DNA of 64,000 bases from Lepturacanthus savala (GCA_030544235.1 CM060470.1:8930856-8994855); one strand, 5' to 3'; shown: positions 14,400-28,050, numbered from the stretch's first letter. Notes: generated from the letters alone by a model not told the origin. A program made the numbers and translations.

Positions 14400-15180
14400 C
14401 TCATATTGGTTGTGACACAGTCCATCGGTAAAGTGATTCCCAGGCCTCTCGCCTCCGCCTCGTTCCACATCTGCTGCATATCATTAAATGGAAAAATCCA
14501 GTAAAAATATTTACTTCCCGCTCCGCTCTTTGAGCTAAATATACTTTTCCAGTTGTCTTTCGGATTGATTGGGCTTTACGAAAAGGGGCAACGGGCTGTG
14601 TTTGCGCGCATCTGTCACAAATCAGGTGTCTGATTTTCATCAGTCACGTTCGTCCTCGGACAGATAACGTCGTAGTGTGGGCCAGCGAGGAGAGGGACGA
14701 AAATCGTAAAAAATAAAACAAAAAAAAACAAGATTTTAACCTATTGTATTACCTGGCACCTGAACTCCTCTTCATTATTCTTATTTCAAACCTGCTTTCT
14801 CCAAAGAATAAGGCATTATGTTGTGGCTTCATTTCTCCAAATCCTCAAATGAGCCTCCTTAAATGGGGCGTGTTGCTCCTCCATCACTCCTGTAATCGAG
14901 AGGGTAAATGTGGCTGAAATGTTTTCTCCTTTCCCCCGAATTAACTCAGCATAATGCGTTCCTTAAGTGTCCCGATGTTTTGCGCGCAAGCCCACAAGGA
15001 ACGGATTATGCTAAGCGAATTCGCAGCTGCAATATTTATTTGGTATTTGCTTTTACATCAACAGATAATTAGTTGCAGCGTTACAGTACTCGAGCATTGA
15101 TTTTTAAGAGATGCGCGAAGCACTCTCCTGGAACTAATACTCCCAAAGTGATGGCGATTTGGAAAAGAAAGTATGTTACT
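14400..15180. promoter_or_regulatory. Candidate conserved non-coding block with homeodomain- and POU-like sites
   Basis: This stretch is free of simple repeats and recognisable transposons. It has balanced composition and several motifs typical of developmental enhancers: 'tatgctaag' (octamer/POU-like) near 15008, and 'cagataattag' and related TAAT cores near 15063. No coding frame is convincing. The identity of a target gene cannot be inferred from the window. Confidence 0.35.
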
Positions 15181-15539
15181 AATAACATAAACACACAATA
15201 AAAAAATTTAATACATTTCAATTCAAACCGCATACCTCAGCTGCCAAATCATTCAGCTGATATAAGCAAATAAATTAAGAACTGTCCAATTTGCAATTTG
15301 ACCGATTTATTTCACTGTTGTAAATGCTTTTAGAGTTCCATTAGAGTTAATAAAACTATACTCTGAGAGGGATGAAAAGGAGACTGACTTATGCACTGAT
15401 CATGTTTTATAGACGTTGAGCATCAGCAGAGGTTAGTTTTCAGCAGTTTAACTTGGGTGCCGGTGTTGGTGTTGACTTTTAAAATCCCAGATCTGTTGAG
15501 CCCAACTCTGCTAAATGTGCTATAAAACATTTCTGGAAG

Positions 15540-16860
15540 GCTGTCTGGCATGTTTTAAAACTCGCTTATAAAAGCTTCAACAAGCTATTGCACATTTTAA
15601 TTTATTTTTCACCAAAAATGTATTCGCGATCCAATACTTTCTAGCGCATCGCGGGTCCAGTCTTCCATCGAGATAACATTAATCGTGTCACATCAAGCCA
15701 AACGCGGTGCTGTAATGCTTCTGAAACAAGCCAGACCTTGAAAGAGAGACAGTTCCCTGACCTTTGATTTAGATCCCGAAATAAAAAAAATAAAAGTGGA
15801 GTTTTTTTTGCCTGTTAAATCCCAGATGACTTTGTTCTCTAAAGTAGACAGTAAAAAGCTTTTTGTATCAAGAGATGAATCATGGGCTGAGCTTGCGGTG
15901 CCCAGAGAGCGCAATCTGCTTTCCAGCATGTGCAATTGTGTAGGTATTGGGTTATTTGCATGTATATAGATGTCCACCCGCAAATGAGAATACCTGCCTG
16001 GATCTGTTCAAGTCCAGCCACTTCTCAGCCAAAAGAAGTGGGGGTCAGAGACTGTGCGCAACTGGCAGATGTAGAAGAAAACATCCAATTTAAATATTGG
16101 CAATGCTGACTCCTGCTACCATGTATAGTGGCTAAAGAGAAGAAGAAAATAAAAGAAGCAAGAACGAGTATGGAGTTCGGTTTGCCTCAAATAGGTTATT
16201 GCACTGCGATTTCCATAATTTGTAAGAAGGGGATGGGGTGGGGGGAGGCTGGAGAGAGCTGATTAGAGAAAATGTCACAGCGGATTCGCATTTCAACAGC
16301 AACTGATTGGACATGAAGCTTCCCAAATGAGCCTCGAGGACACATGAAAAGTCTTGGGATGATGAGCAGGAAAGAGAGGAAAATGTGGGAGAAAAGAAAA
16401 GCGATGAAGAGGGCAAAGCTGGAAAGCGTTGTTATCCCGTTCGTATTTCATAGAGGCATTAAATCAAAGCTCGCTGGATTTCCAATGATCAGAAAGAATC
16501 ATTCCAGAGTATTTATTACATATTATGAAGTAGAAAAGCTGTACGAAATGAGATTTATGAGGGCTTTTTTTGTGTTTTATTTTTCTCTTTTCATAAAAAT
16601 CTCTGTGTCCCCAGGGCAAGTTCAAGTATTCACCCCTGTAAAAGGGTTCATGCAGCCTGGCATGAGGACACAAAGTTTCAAGCGGGTTATTGGACATGTC
16701 GAGTTTTGCCCCAAATACTTCAAAAGATTTCTTCTTTTTTTATTATGGAACATTATTTCCTTTTGGGGGAAAATAAGTAATTATTCTGCAAGAGTGTTTT
16801 GCCCAAAGAAAGTGAGAAACAGACAACAGCGCACACGCTAACACGCTGCTTTCTTATCTG
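15540..16860. promoter_or_regulatory. Candidate conserved non-coding block
   Basis: A further long stretch of complex sequence without recognisable repeats. It contains a 165-codon open frame on the + strand (16344-16841), but that frame has no family similarity, is lysine/phenylalanine rich as expected of AT-rich DNA, and has no convincing exon borders. I treat it as non-coding. Confidence 0.28.
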
Positions 16861-17454
16861 TGCCTGCACGCTGCAAACACCCATTCACCAGTGATTTAAT
16901 GTGTTATTAGCTATCACTCTGCACAGCTAACAGAAAGTATGGAAATCTTCTGATTTGCATAGTCAAAGGAAGTCACGGTATGGTCTGTGTGGTGGAGATG
17001 GTCAAAAAAAGAGAAAAAAAGAACAACTCCTACATCTCAAATATGCACATAGTATCCTGTTGATGCTAGAGACTGCTCTGAATGTTTTTATAACAGATTC
17101 ATGGCTATGTTACGAGCAAAAAGTGACCATGCTGAGTTGAGTTTAGTTTAACCTCGGCTGCTTTCCTTCTTACACCTATTATTTCAGATTTATCGTTCTT
17201 GTTTTATATCTAACATGAAGTGCAACCTCTCACGGGCATAATCCGAACAGGAGACTGAGAAAATAAAAGCTGGTTTTCACCTTTGCCTGCCATAAAATTC
17301 ATTGAAAGTGTCATTAAATTGTCTCTCTCATTAAAAAACGGGACCAACTATTGACCAGATCTTTTCCACATAGGTACTTTTTGTACTGTAATACTGTGTA
17401 ACTTAGATTGTTGTAGCCTAATGTGTTCATAACAAGAACTCCTTTTTGCAATTA

Positions 17455-17792
17455 GGGCTGTAGCTAAGGACTATTCTGATATTAATCGATTATTGAAACC
17501 ATTAATCCATTAGTTGTACAGTTCATAAAATGGTGTAAAATGTTTCCCAAAGTTGAAGATTCAATCTAAAATGTCTCTTTTTTTGTCCAGACCAACAGTC
17601 CACAACCCAAAGATCATCAGTTTGCTATTATAGAAGACTAAAGAAACCAGAAAATAATCAGATTTGAGAAGCTGGAACCAGAGAATTTGGAAAAAATGTT
17701 TCTTCTTTAAAATGACTCAAATTGAATATTCAATTATCAGAATAGTTTGCGATTATTGTAATGGTTGGCAACTATCGTTGCAGCTGCAGTTT
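17455..17792 (+). mobile_element. hAT-like MITE, 'gggctgcaactaac' family, copy 1
   Basis: The left end 'gggctgtagctaagga' and right end 'atcgttgcagctgcag' form an imperfect inverted repeat. Internal segments 'aaagatcatcagtttgct', 'agactaaagaaaccagaaaa' and 'gagaagctggaaccagagaa' are hallmarks of a very common teleost non-autonomous repeat. A second, more decayed copy is at 36285-36480. There is no transposase frame. Confidence 0.75.
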
Positions 17793-20700
17793 CGATTTTT
17801 TCAAAAATTCCTAGAAAAATCCATTGATGAGATTTCCTTTTAAAAACCCCATGGTCGGGATCCTGGTGTTTTTTTCCCCATTGTTTTGCCTCCCCTTTTT
17901 TGGTCTTCTTCCCCTGTCACGCGGAGCTGGAGTCACCACATACCTGCCAGCCATCAGCCGTCAAGCTATCTTCACTCTGCTCTGGTTAAAGCCCGGTCCA
18001 GTTCTTCATTCATCGCCGAATTTGTTAAAATCATAACTCCACAATGCTGACCTCAGCAAACCACTCGCCCACACGACGCCATACACGCTGTCTGCCATCT
18101 GCCCGCTACAGTGAAGGAAACAGTTCTCCAAAGTGCCAAATGCTAGCGAAGGTGAGCATTTGCCCATTCAAGTCAGTTCTGATGATGATCTGCAGTCAGG
18201 TCAAGACCCATGAACGATAAACATGCAGATCAGATGACCTTCCCTGAGACGGTTTGTGCAGAAGTTGAAGCAGAAATTCGGCTGTGCAAGGCAATCTTGC
18301 TGGACGCGGAGGTCCTGGGCTGGCATGGTAACACTTGGTCTGCGGTTGTGAGGCTGGTTGGATGTACTGTAACGCCAAATTCTTGGAAATGATGTTGGAG
18401 ACGGCTTGAACATTGAATCCACAGGCAACAACATGACAATTTGAGAGAATTACACCTTTAGTGTGCATAGAATATTTTAAATATTGCCCCATGTTTGATA
18501 TCCAATCCATAGAGGAATGCACAACAGAACATAATCAGAAAATATGCCTTAACCTTATAAGACACACTGGGTCATTTACAGCAAAAGTATGCTCCAGTTG
18601 TTGGTTTCTATGTGCAAATAATGCAACAATTATTGTCCCAAAGTTGTTTCCCCTAAAGAAATTTCCCCTAATGGGACCATTCAAATCTGATAGTCAATAG
18701 CCAGGGTTTTTGAACGAGATGTGACATGTGGGACCATGTGCTACTTACAAATTGGGTGTACCATTTTTGCAAATAAGACTAAAAAATGGGTTAAAACGAG
18801 TTGCAACTTGTAATGTTACAACTACAGTCAATGACATTCACACCCATTTAATGGTGATTTGGGGTACTTGAAATCACAAATAAATCTTGTTAGGCATATT
18901 AACACAGGAAAGGCATAGAATATGAGACATTTAAAATATTTATTAGAGTTGCTAGATTTGTGCCTTTAAGGTCAAAATGTGTCTTTGCTCTTAAAATAAA
19001 AGACACCTGGATGTGCAGAGACAGTACTAGTCTGACTGACTGCAGTACTAGTATGAAGCAGGAGAATGCTGTTTAAATAGAAAGTATTGTGCTTCAGTGT
19101 AACTCTTTTAATACAAGCATCTTTAGCTGTGGGTGACACACGTCTATTTCCCCTCAGGCCATTTCTGGATGTTCAGCTGTAGCATGGCAATAGATGATGA
19201 ACTACATATCATAAAATTAACATTAACTTTAACTATTAACTAGACTCTGACCCTTTTAAACTAGGACCTGTCACAACTCTGCACCTCTTCACTGAACTGC
19301 ATCATTTTATGATTTCCCACATCCAGATTCTCAAATGAATTGAATGTTTTAAAGAATTTGGATTGTTAATCGGACAAAACAAGCAAAGTCAAGGCGTCAC
19401 ATCACTGTGGCCACTAAGAACTAGTGAATGCCATCTTTAAATATGTCCAAGAGGTGGGTTTTTTTTAAATCTGAGCCTGTGGGCCTCCCCTCAGAGGAAA
19501 CTTGTAAAAAGCCTGCTCGGTTTGCTTTCTTAGTTTTACTCAATTCCTGGATGCCTTTGGGATCACGATTAAGTTATTTGATCCCATAGACACTCAATAA
19601 ATGAGCCAAGATAGCTTGATATATTTGACATACTTCAGACTACACCAAAACCATAAAAAGGTCTGTCTGAAGCCACTCATTTGTTTCTGTCTCTGGGAAA
19701 GTGGGAACAAAAGCAAAGATTTCTTCAAACAACTGCACGTCTTCAACCCGTTTCCGTTTAAATAATGTCATTTTTTTTTTCACTGTCGTTCATCTTCCGA
19801 AACAGTTTGAAGGCCCCCTGGGGAGGCCCACCTCTCACGTTGAAAACTTCTGGGTAAACAACCAGTTGAATATAAGCAACTAAAATACTTTCATCAAGAG
19901 CTGATAGCACACCTTTCAATACAATGATTTAGGAAAAGAGGAACAATTTATGTTTTTTTTTTTTTTTGTGGGAAAAATGGGAACTGGAAAAGGTTGATTG
20001 AAAGATGTTCAATGTCTCCTCTCATCACACTGACTCCCACATTTATAGTTTTCACCAAGAGGCTGTACTTCCTGTTTGATGTCGTGTCCAACTAACCCTT
20101 TCCTAGGAAACACATTTCTCTGGCTGCACATGAAGACATCAGAATCATTTTACATCATTTTGTGAGACAGGGCTCTGAAAATGTCTGTATACATAAATAA
20201 TATTCATTTACCACAAATATCTGAACATAACCGAGGCAAAACGTATGCGTTGCATGGAAATCCTGAGTGAATGTTAATGTATTAATGCTCCGTCACAATC
20301 AAGGTTTCATATAGCCCCAAGTGAGCTTCAGGCAGGAATGACGTGCACCTCCCTCACGTCGTTTTTTTTTTGTCTTTCCCTTTTTTCCCCACAACTTAGC
20401 ACATATAATACTTTCACAACACCAGCGCCTGTTGGTAGACGTGAGCAAATCAAGCGCTGCCTGTGTGTATGGATTGAATCATAAGATTCTGAAATGGCGT
20501 GACTGCAGACTGTGAGTTATGCTCAGATCTCTCCCAGACATCAAATGCTCTGGACATCCATCACTCAGCCGCTACATGACATTTACAACCACTGATGTGT
20601 TCGCTCCTTTGCCTTTGCTTTGGCTCTCTGCACAATGGCTTCCACTGAAACACAGATATGAGGCATCTACAGTGCACACAGCAGGACATGCAAAGAGAGC

Positions 20701-21709
20701 CAACTCCTCCGAAAAGTAAAAAAAAAAAAAAATTACTCCAACTACAAATTATTTCATTAAAAAAAAAGATATTCTCAACTAAAACAGCATAAACTACACA
20801 ATGTAGAACAATGTTAATATACGATCAAATGTGCACATTTACAGGTTTTATTCTGGATAGAATGTCATGATATTACGTGATGATGATGATTTACAGCATC
20901 ACAACACAGCTGCTTAAGTGGGGATGTTAAGACTCTTTGCAGCCACTGATACCGCCTGCAATATTTAAGAAAAACTGTAATGTGATCTGTTTTGTCTCAG
21001 AGAGGCAATTAACGTCACAAAAATGCAAATAAGGGAAACATTAAAAAATATATATACAGACTTTGCATCACATAAATATTATGGATTCATCTTTGGAGCA
21101 ACATTTAAATTAATGTATGTATATATAGACAATCAGAAGGTTTATTCTTACTCTGCAAAATCAAAATGCAACAAAACTTGGCAGTGGTTTGATAATGTTT
21201 ATGTTCTTTCCCATTCGAGTGAACATTTAGAAAACAAGAGAAACTGTGAGATTACTCTAATATTGTAGTTATTTCATTGTTTGACCCTAAATATTCTCAA
21301 TAGAAAACATTTAAGTCTTTTGAAAAACACATAGATGGATTGTTAAGCCGTCATTTAACACATTTGTGTGAGTAACACATGTGAGAAGTCTTCTACATTT
21401 AACCTTTTTAATAATTATAAAGCCATGTCAATAAGTTCTATTGCCCAAATTCACATTCGTCAGAGGGCTTTACGACGTTGAATATTCAGTACAACGGTCA
21501 GAGATCTTTTTTTGGCTTGTCTGTCTATTATCTTAATTTAACCTGTTGCTTGTATTACTGCTATTAGTTTAATCAGTACACAGATTTTTCTCCTTTGTCA
21601 GTATTCCTGTAGCAAAGCAGTAAACTTGGAGGGAAACACACTAACCGATTCAGGCCCACAGCGGGTAATGACACGGCTTTGAATGTTACTTTGCTGTTTT
21701 CCCAACCAA

Positions 21710-22250
21710 ATGAATACATAAATAATAAATAAACATCCGCAGCTCTTTTTCTGGCCTTGTGCATGAATTCGTTCAGACCTGTGATGGACAGCCAGCACAT
21801 GTTGAGGCCTCGCAGCGCGGCCAAATGAAAGGCTGCATGAATTTGCGACCCGTGTCCGTGGACTTGGCTGTATTTAGTCTGATAATAAACCTGGGAGAGA
21901 CGGAGGTGGAGGAGCTCGGAGCCTCGCCAGGGCATGATAACACCTTGACAATTCAACACACATGTGCCGCGGCGTGCTGGGCCCGCAGCCTCGGGGCAGA
22001 GCCTCCACCGGCCATGTGGAAGAGGTTTTCTACTCAGCTGAACATCCAGAGCCTCCAACGGGGCGGCCCCGGAGCCAGATCCAGCGCCGCGGCGTTAGGC
22101 ACCGGGGCCAGCTGCGGATTAACACAATTTGCACCTCCTCTCGGCGCAGGTAACACCCGCACCTCCTCGTGGAGGTCCGGCTCTTCAGATTTAGCCTTTG
22201 GCTCCACCTTCGCAGCCTTTTGTGTCGAAGCCAAAATAAAACACAAATTC
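21710..22250. promoter_or_regulatory. Candidate conserved non-coding block, GC-rich
   Basis: GC-rich, complex sequence with long overlapping open frames on both strands (about 190 codons on +, 161 on -), as expected of GC-rich non-coding DNA. Neither frame shows a recognisable domain. CpG dinucleotides are frequent around 21980-22160, which could mark a small CpG island or enhancer. It is followed by (CA)n(GA)n. Confidence 0.35.
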
Positions 22251-22251
22251 A

Positions 22252-22268
22252 GACACACACACACATGC

Positions 22269-22293
<25 letters not shown>
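22252..22293. repeat. Compound (CA)n-(GA)n microsatellite
   Basis: About 7 CA units, a short break, then about 12 GA units. Confidence 0.95.
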
Positions 22294-22299
<6 letters not shown>

Positions 22300-23952
22300 C
22301 GTCTCTCAAGGAGCAGGGTTTTTGTTACTGAAGATATTACGCTTACAAAGGGTAAATTCAATTCCGAGGCCGTAATGAAATAAGAGCGAGAGAATCTAAT
22401 TTAACATCACTACACCCCACTGCTGTTTTAAAATGCTTCAACAACTTCTCGGGGCGTTTTGTTTCGTCGGCGGTGAGCTGAGACACTGCGGCATTCATAC
22501 CATTTTCCTCTCACATCCTGCCATCGATCCATCACTTATGGGAGGGGACCCTAACATAACAGGCTCACGATATCAAAGGTTGGGACATCTGTGTTTTATA
22601 TGTAAAGACCTTCAAAACACCTGCCCGAGTCCTCACGTCAGTTTGACAAGTTTGACATTTCCAGAGAGAGGCCTGGTACCTCCCAGAGGTTCTGTTTGGT
22701 TTTTCCGGGCCTTTTGTCTCGTATGTGTGATCGGTTTGTGGGAAGATTAACAAAAATGGGTCATTCATCTAACCGGGATACAATGAAGGCACAAACAGAC
22801 GGACACTGATTGACGGGCTTAGGCAATCTCAAGGAAATATTCCAACCAGAGGTTAAGCATTAAGAGCTGGAGAGGAGGAGGAGGGAAGAATTAAAAGAGC
22901 AAGGATAGAAGTGACATTCTGTAGGGGGAAAGGAAGAGAAAGAACAGAACAAAGGAAGGAAGCAAGGGAGGGTAACTTCTTCATCAATAACTGTTTCTCC
23001 AAAAGTGTCAGAAAAAATATGGTCTAAAAATATGATTAAGTATGATAACTTCACTCGAAAATGTTCTTTTGCATCCAGAATCTTTATTCTAGTAAAATGA
23101 TGTTGCAGAACACAGCCAACTGAGTATATTTAATACCAATATATCACAACACCCCTAATGTCGATATTGCCCAGTTTATTATTATTATTATTATCATTAT
23201 GGAGAAACTCTTTTATACAACAATCTCAAAGCATAAAGTTGAGAACCAACAAACATTAATATTGTTTTTGGAAGAAATACACAGCTGAATCAGCACTGTT
23301 GCAAACTTACCAACAATATTTCTCCTGCTTTAGACAGTTAAAAAAAATATAGTGCTCTGTCTTTTTAGATTTGACCAAAGCAAATACAGCGTGCAATTGC
23401 TATCAATTGACTATTTAGCTAGTTAGCCAGTTAAACTTTTGTTTTCCTGTTGGTTATACATGTGCACGTATATATTTCTAGGTTTGTTTCTTTTCTTTTA
23501 TTATTGTTCATGTTATGTGCTTTGTGTATATATTGTTTAGGCTGTGTTGTTTCATTCATTCATTTTTGGTGAAATGTCTTTTTCGTTAGTTTTAGTTTAA
23601 ACAAGAGTCTATTAAAGCATTTTCTTTATATCAAATTTATTTGTATCCTTGCTAGTTTGCAATATAAAACGAAAGAAGAACAACCGCAGGAGAATAGAAT
23701 GAAGAATGAAGCGAGGTTAGGAACGACAGAAGATGGACCGAATGAAGAAGGAAAGCTGGAAAGGAGGGAGGAGGCTTGTTTTGAGAGGAAGAACGGACAG
23801 AAGGAAAACTGGAGGTGTTTGTTGATCCTACAAACAATTGACCCGAGTGAGTTTTTGGTGTTTTTTGGCACAAAGAGAGGCCATGGCCCAGAGTGCTGAC
23901 AGAGAGGCTTAGCTGGTGTTGAGCCACAGTGGGCGGAGCCTCGCACTGTGAA

Positions 23953-24051
23953 GGGGGGAGACGTGCGTGGTGGGGGAAGGGGGAGGTGGGACGTGAGTGG
24001 GGGGGGGTCGGGTGAGAGGGTGGGAGTGGTGGTGGGGGGGTCAGGGGGGCT
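23953..24051 (+). other. G-rich tract with G-quadruplex potential
   Basis: More than ten runs of three to nine G on the + strand within about 100 bases, separated by short loops. Several combinations satisfy the G3+N1-7 quadruplex pattern. Sequence evidence only; no gene starts nearby. Confidence 0.7.
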
Positions 24052-24801
24052 GGACTGCCCTCTGACACGACCCTGTCACATGAGAGGGGCAACCAACACC
24101 TACTATAGGCCTGCCAAACAGCTAAGGTTAAGGTAAGAGACTGATTTCATCCACCTCTCGAACTGTATTTATTTACACTTACATTGGATTTATTGTGTTC
24201 AGCTTGTACCTAGACTTAGACACCTCATTGGTTTTACAGCGTGGGGGATTTAAAACAGCAACAAGGTGTCAGGATGTGTTTTTTTTAGCTGGTGATGGGC
24301 ATGGGCAGCAGTGTGGAATGCCAGCGGGCTTACATGACAAATACAAATAGTCTATAACCTTGTTTAGCATTGGACGCTAAAATACCAAACACCAGGTATT
24401 CTAGAAATTCACCTGGACAATGTGCTCTCTGCGGCCATTCATCAGGTCTATAGTGTCAAATAGCCAGACCATAGTTTACTAGTGGATCTATGACCAACAT
24501 CAGCTCATGTCCAGCCATACTGAAAAACTAATAATATTCAGGTTGAAAAATAACTGTGAGAAGCTTTACATTATATGACTGCTATTTAAAATATATATAT
24601 ATGATAACAAACCACCAAAACAAATTGAACTTGATATCTACATATATTATATTCCTATATATACAAAGTTGTTGTTTTAATAACACTAAAACTGTTTTTC
24701 AAGAACTTTCATGGAAGCAGGTGTAGACAGTTGTGTCATTGTTGCGTAGTGTCACAGCGTGACATCAGAGGTCATTTATAGAAATTCTATAGAAACACTA
24801 C

Positions 24802-24811
24802 AGAGAGAGAG

Positions 24812-24905
<94 letters not shown>
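24802..24905. repeat. Compound (GA)n-(GT)n-(GA)n microsatellite
   Basis: About 6 GA units, then about 36 GT units, then about 10 AG units, giving a symmetrical arrangement. Confidence 0.97.
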
Positions 24906-25640
24906 ATGCAACACTGACACACACACACACAAACATGCACGCTTTAAATGAAAGTCTTTGTTTATCTGCTTTACAGATGTTGAATGAAGCTTGAAGAATG
25001 AATGGTCTTTCAGTATTGCACTGCCCTCAAGTGTTCATAGTTGAAAGCTTATACTACAGAATCCATTAGAGAAATATGGCCGATCACTGGATTTACTTTA
25101 ATTCATCTCTTTGTAAGCTTTCTTTGTGGTTTCCGGGGAAAAAACAATAACTTTTTAATTTATTGCGGGTCTATTATTTCCATTGGCTGTAGTAGTAACT
25201 CTAATACTACCAGCAGTTTCCGCATGCAGTCATAGTTTACATAGTAATACTGTTTTAGTTTAGTTAATATTTTAAGCAGGCTGATATAAAACAGCACACT
25301 TATGTAATGATATCCAACACCTACATGTTTTGCGCTCTTTGACATTAAGAGAGTAAAGATAATATAATAACACATTTATGGAAATTATGGCATAATATAA
25401 TAGTATTGGTTCCCGTGGCAGTATTAGCAGTCCTGATGGTTATTAACTGTTACTGAAATGAAAGTTGTACTACTATTTATTGTGTGTGTAATTGATTCAA
25501 GTTATTTATTTATATAGCTACCTACCTTGGCAAAGGTGAGGTGACCCGCTGCTGTGTAAAATCATCCCTGCAGGGATAAACAAACAATTCAAAATTGATT
25601 TGAATGGAGGGAATTGAAAAGTACAATGGCAGCTTCAGTA

Positions 25641-25679
25641 TAGTAGCAGTAATAGTAGTAGTAGTAGTAGTAGTAGTAT
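25641..25679. repeat. (TAG)n trinucleotide microsatellite
   Basis: About 10 GTA/TAG units with one break near 25649. A 66-codon valine-rich frame through it is an artefact. Confidence 0.95.
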
Positions 25680-27897
25680 CAGTGTTGTCAGCAGTAGTAA
25701 TAGTAACCCCTGTGCTCTCTGTTTGGTTGAGTGATCCGGTCTATACAGGTTATGAGTCATTCAGGAGAGAGGAAGGTCTGCTGAGTGAAAATGAACATCT
25801 GTAATCGGTGAGTAAACTAAACGCAGGTAAAACACAACAGAAAATGCTGAACAATTTTAATAAACCTTCTCTCTATTGGATGTATTTCTTAGAATATATA
25901 TACAAAAACTCACATTAGTGAGGCTGCAACCAACAAATGTTCAGAAATCAGAAATTGTTCGTTTTCAGTTGTTTTGTGTGTCTGATATATGACATTTTAT
26001 GTGCTTTTGTTGTTCGTTTGTTTGTTTTAGGATTAGAATAGGAGGGTCCATCCACATCAATCTGATAATTAGTTTCACATGTTAGCTTAACAAATAACCA
26101 ACATGCTAAATTCATTATTCACCCTGACCCACTGGTTCTGTGTGTTTTCAGTCAGATTATTTTCAAAATAAAGGCCTACTAAAACAAAATCCACTTGATT
26201 TTTACACTAAGAAATTGATTGAACAGGCACAATACAAGGGAGCTGGACCTGACTTAGCTAAATATAACGCAGCCATGATTAATGTGATCGAATATACCTG
26301 TGGTTTTCCTGCTTGGAAGTCAAAATGTCTGCAGTGAAAAAGCCTATTGTTCTTAAGGAGTGGTTAGCGACATAGAAATCTTTAAAACACAACATGACTC
26401 ACCCAACTCTGCTGCCCAGTGAGTCGGCGTCCCCACACGGCGGCCATCTTGTGTCGGCCCGCTTGCTACCTCAGAGCATTTAGCATTTGGTGGATGTATT
26501 ATTAAAATAACCATAACTTACTCAATTTTCAACCAATTTTCAAACTACTTGGACTGTTATAAACACTAGACACTAGATACTTATAATTACAAATAATTAT
26601 ATTTCATATAAAGGTAACATTATGCAGATATTTAAAGTAATAGCTACACACACACAATTGCAAAAATACTCAAAATACTCACTCATCCTGTATCATAGCT
26701 GTGCTAATGACATGTAGAACAAACCACACTGTTTGTAAATTAGTCCGAATTTAACAAACCCGAATTTAACAAACCCAAATTTATAAATGTAAACTAATTA
26801 TAGAGTCTGATGGATACATGGATGAGGTATTTTAATCGGGGCTAATATTAACTTTGTCTATATCCATTTCTACTCACGTTGATAGCAGTGTATATTGTAT
26901 CAGTGTGCGCAGGAGTGTGTGTTTGGGTGACACCATACATTCTAATTAATTAAATCAAATTATTGAAGTATTTTCAACATAAGTTTTCACATGAAATCCT
27001 TGGACGCCTAAGGCACTGACCCACTGTTGCTACAGGCAATTACCTTTCATGAATAGTAAATGAATGGTTATGCAGCAGAGGTCAGTCCCTGGAAAACATT
27101 ATGGCAATAACATGTAGCCTACTGGATGTGGCAGATTTTTTTCAGGGTTTCAAACACTGCAGGTACTCTACCTGCGCCAAAATTACAATGAAGCTCAGTT
27201 AAACAGGTGTGTGAAAATCCGATTAAATCCAGTTTAGGATGCATTTGATTAATCATTTAACATACCCACCCTTCCCTTCCATATTTTAGTTGCTTTAGTT
27301 CAACGGTCCAGATCTTTCATCAACAGTCTAAAGACATGCCTACAGTACATACAAGTAAAATATGTATTTCCTTAAATTATTTAATTATCGTAGATCAAGG
27401 AAGAAGATTACTTGGAATAAAATTATATCTGGTTCTGCTGCATCAAATAAAATAATTATTATTTAAGGTACTCCTGACTAAATATTCTATATATTTCAAA
27501 GTTGTGAGGTTATCACTAGTAGTATGCGTATATGTGCTGGTCCATAGGCGTATATGAAGCACATGTCCTACTGTACGTACCATCTGGACCACAGAGCACT
27601 GTGTGTCAGACGCCTCTTGTCCTCGCTATAGTTGGAGTCACCATCAGCACATTTCCAGCTTGTGTAAACACAATAAGAGCAGAGTTCGCCCTCAGGTCAC
27701 ATACACTGTCAGTGGCTTTCATAGCAGCTGTATGAAGGTTTGATTCTGACCCGCACAAAAGCAAAACCGTGCGCGCAAGGATCGTCACAGACACACAAGG
27801 ACTTTAACCTTTCAACAGAATAGGAAAAACTAAACGTAAAACGGTCATTTTAGTTGCTCAGATGTCAAAGTGCAGACGCTTGACTGGTGAGTTGTGG

Positions 27898-27927
27898 ACG
27901 CGCACGCGCGCACGCGCACACATACGC
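27898..27927. other. Alternating purine-pyrimidine (CG/CA) tract upstream of hao2
   Basis: About 30 bases of alternating CG and CA steps ('cgcacgcgcgcacgcg'), a Z-DNA-prone composition. It lies about 120 bases upstream of the candidate hao2 leader-exon donor, so probably within the promoter region. Confidence 0.7.
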
Positions 27928-27954
27928 TAACACACATTTGCTAAATATGAGAGG

Positions 27955-28050
27955 CGTTTCAGCCTGAGCAGCGACGTTGCAGCTGCGTTCCTCCGTGTCA
28001 TGTGAGAGCGAAGACTTTTGTTTGTGAAAAAAAAAAATCAATCGTTTGCG
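27955..28050 (+). promoter_or_regulatory. hao2: Candidate hao2 non-coding first exon and proximal promoter
   Basis: A strong donor consensus (GCG|GTAAGT) ends at 28050. A good acceptor (pyrimidine run then TTCAG) at 28414 lies 22 bases before the hao2 ATG. Splicing 28050 to 28415 would give a leader exon upstream of the coding start, the usual arrangement for a gene whose ATG sits just inside an exon. The transcription start is not determined; 27955 is only a notional 5' edge. Confidence 0.4.

Noticed and set aside
16344..16841. 165-codon open frame on the + strand in the gene desert
   Set aside because: No recognisable domain, composition expected of AT-rich DNA, no convincing splice borders, and part of the same stretch is open on the other strand.
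21573..22331. Long overlapping open frames on both strands (161 and 190 codons)
   Set aside because: The region is GC-rich so stops are rare; neither frame shows a domain or plausible exon structure, and the + frame ends in a (CA)n(GA)n repeat.
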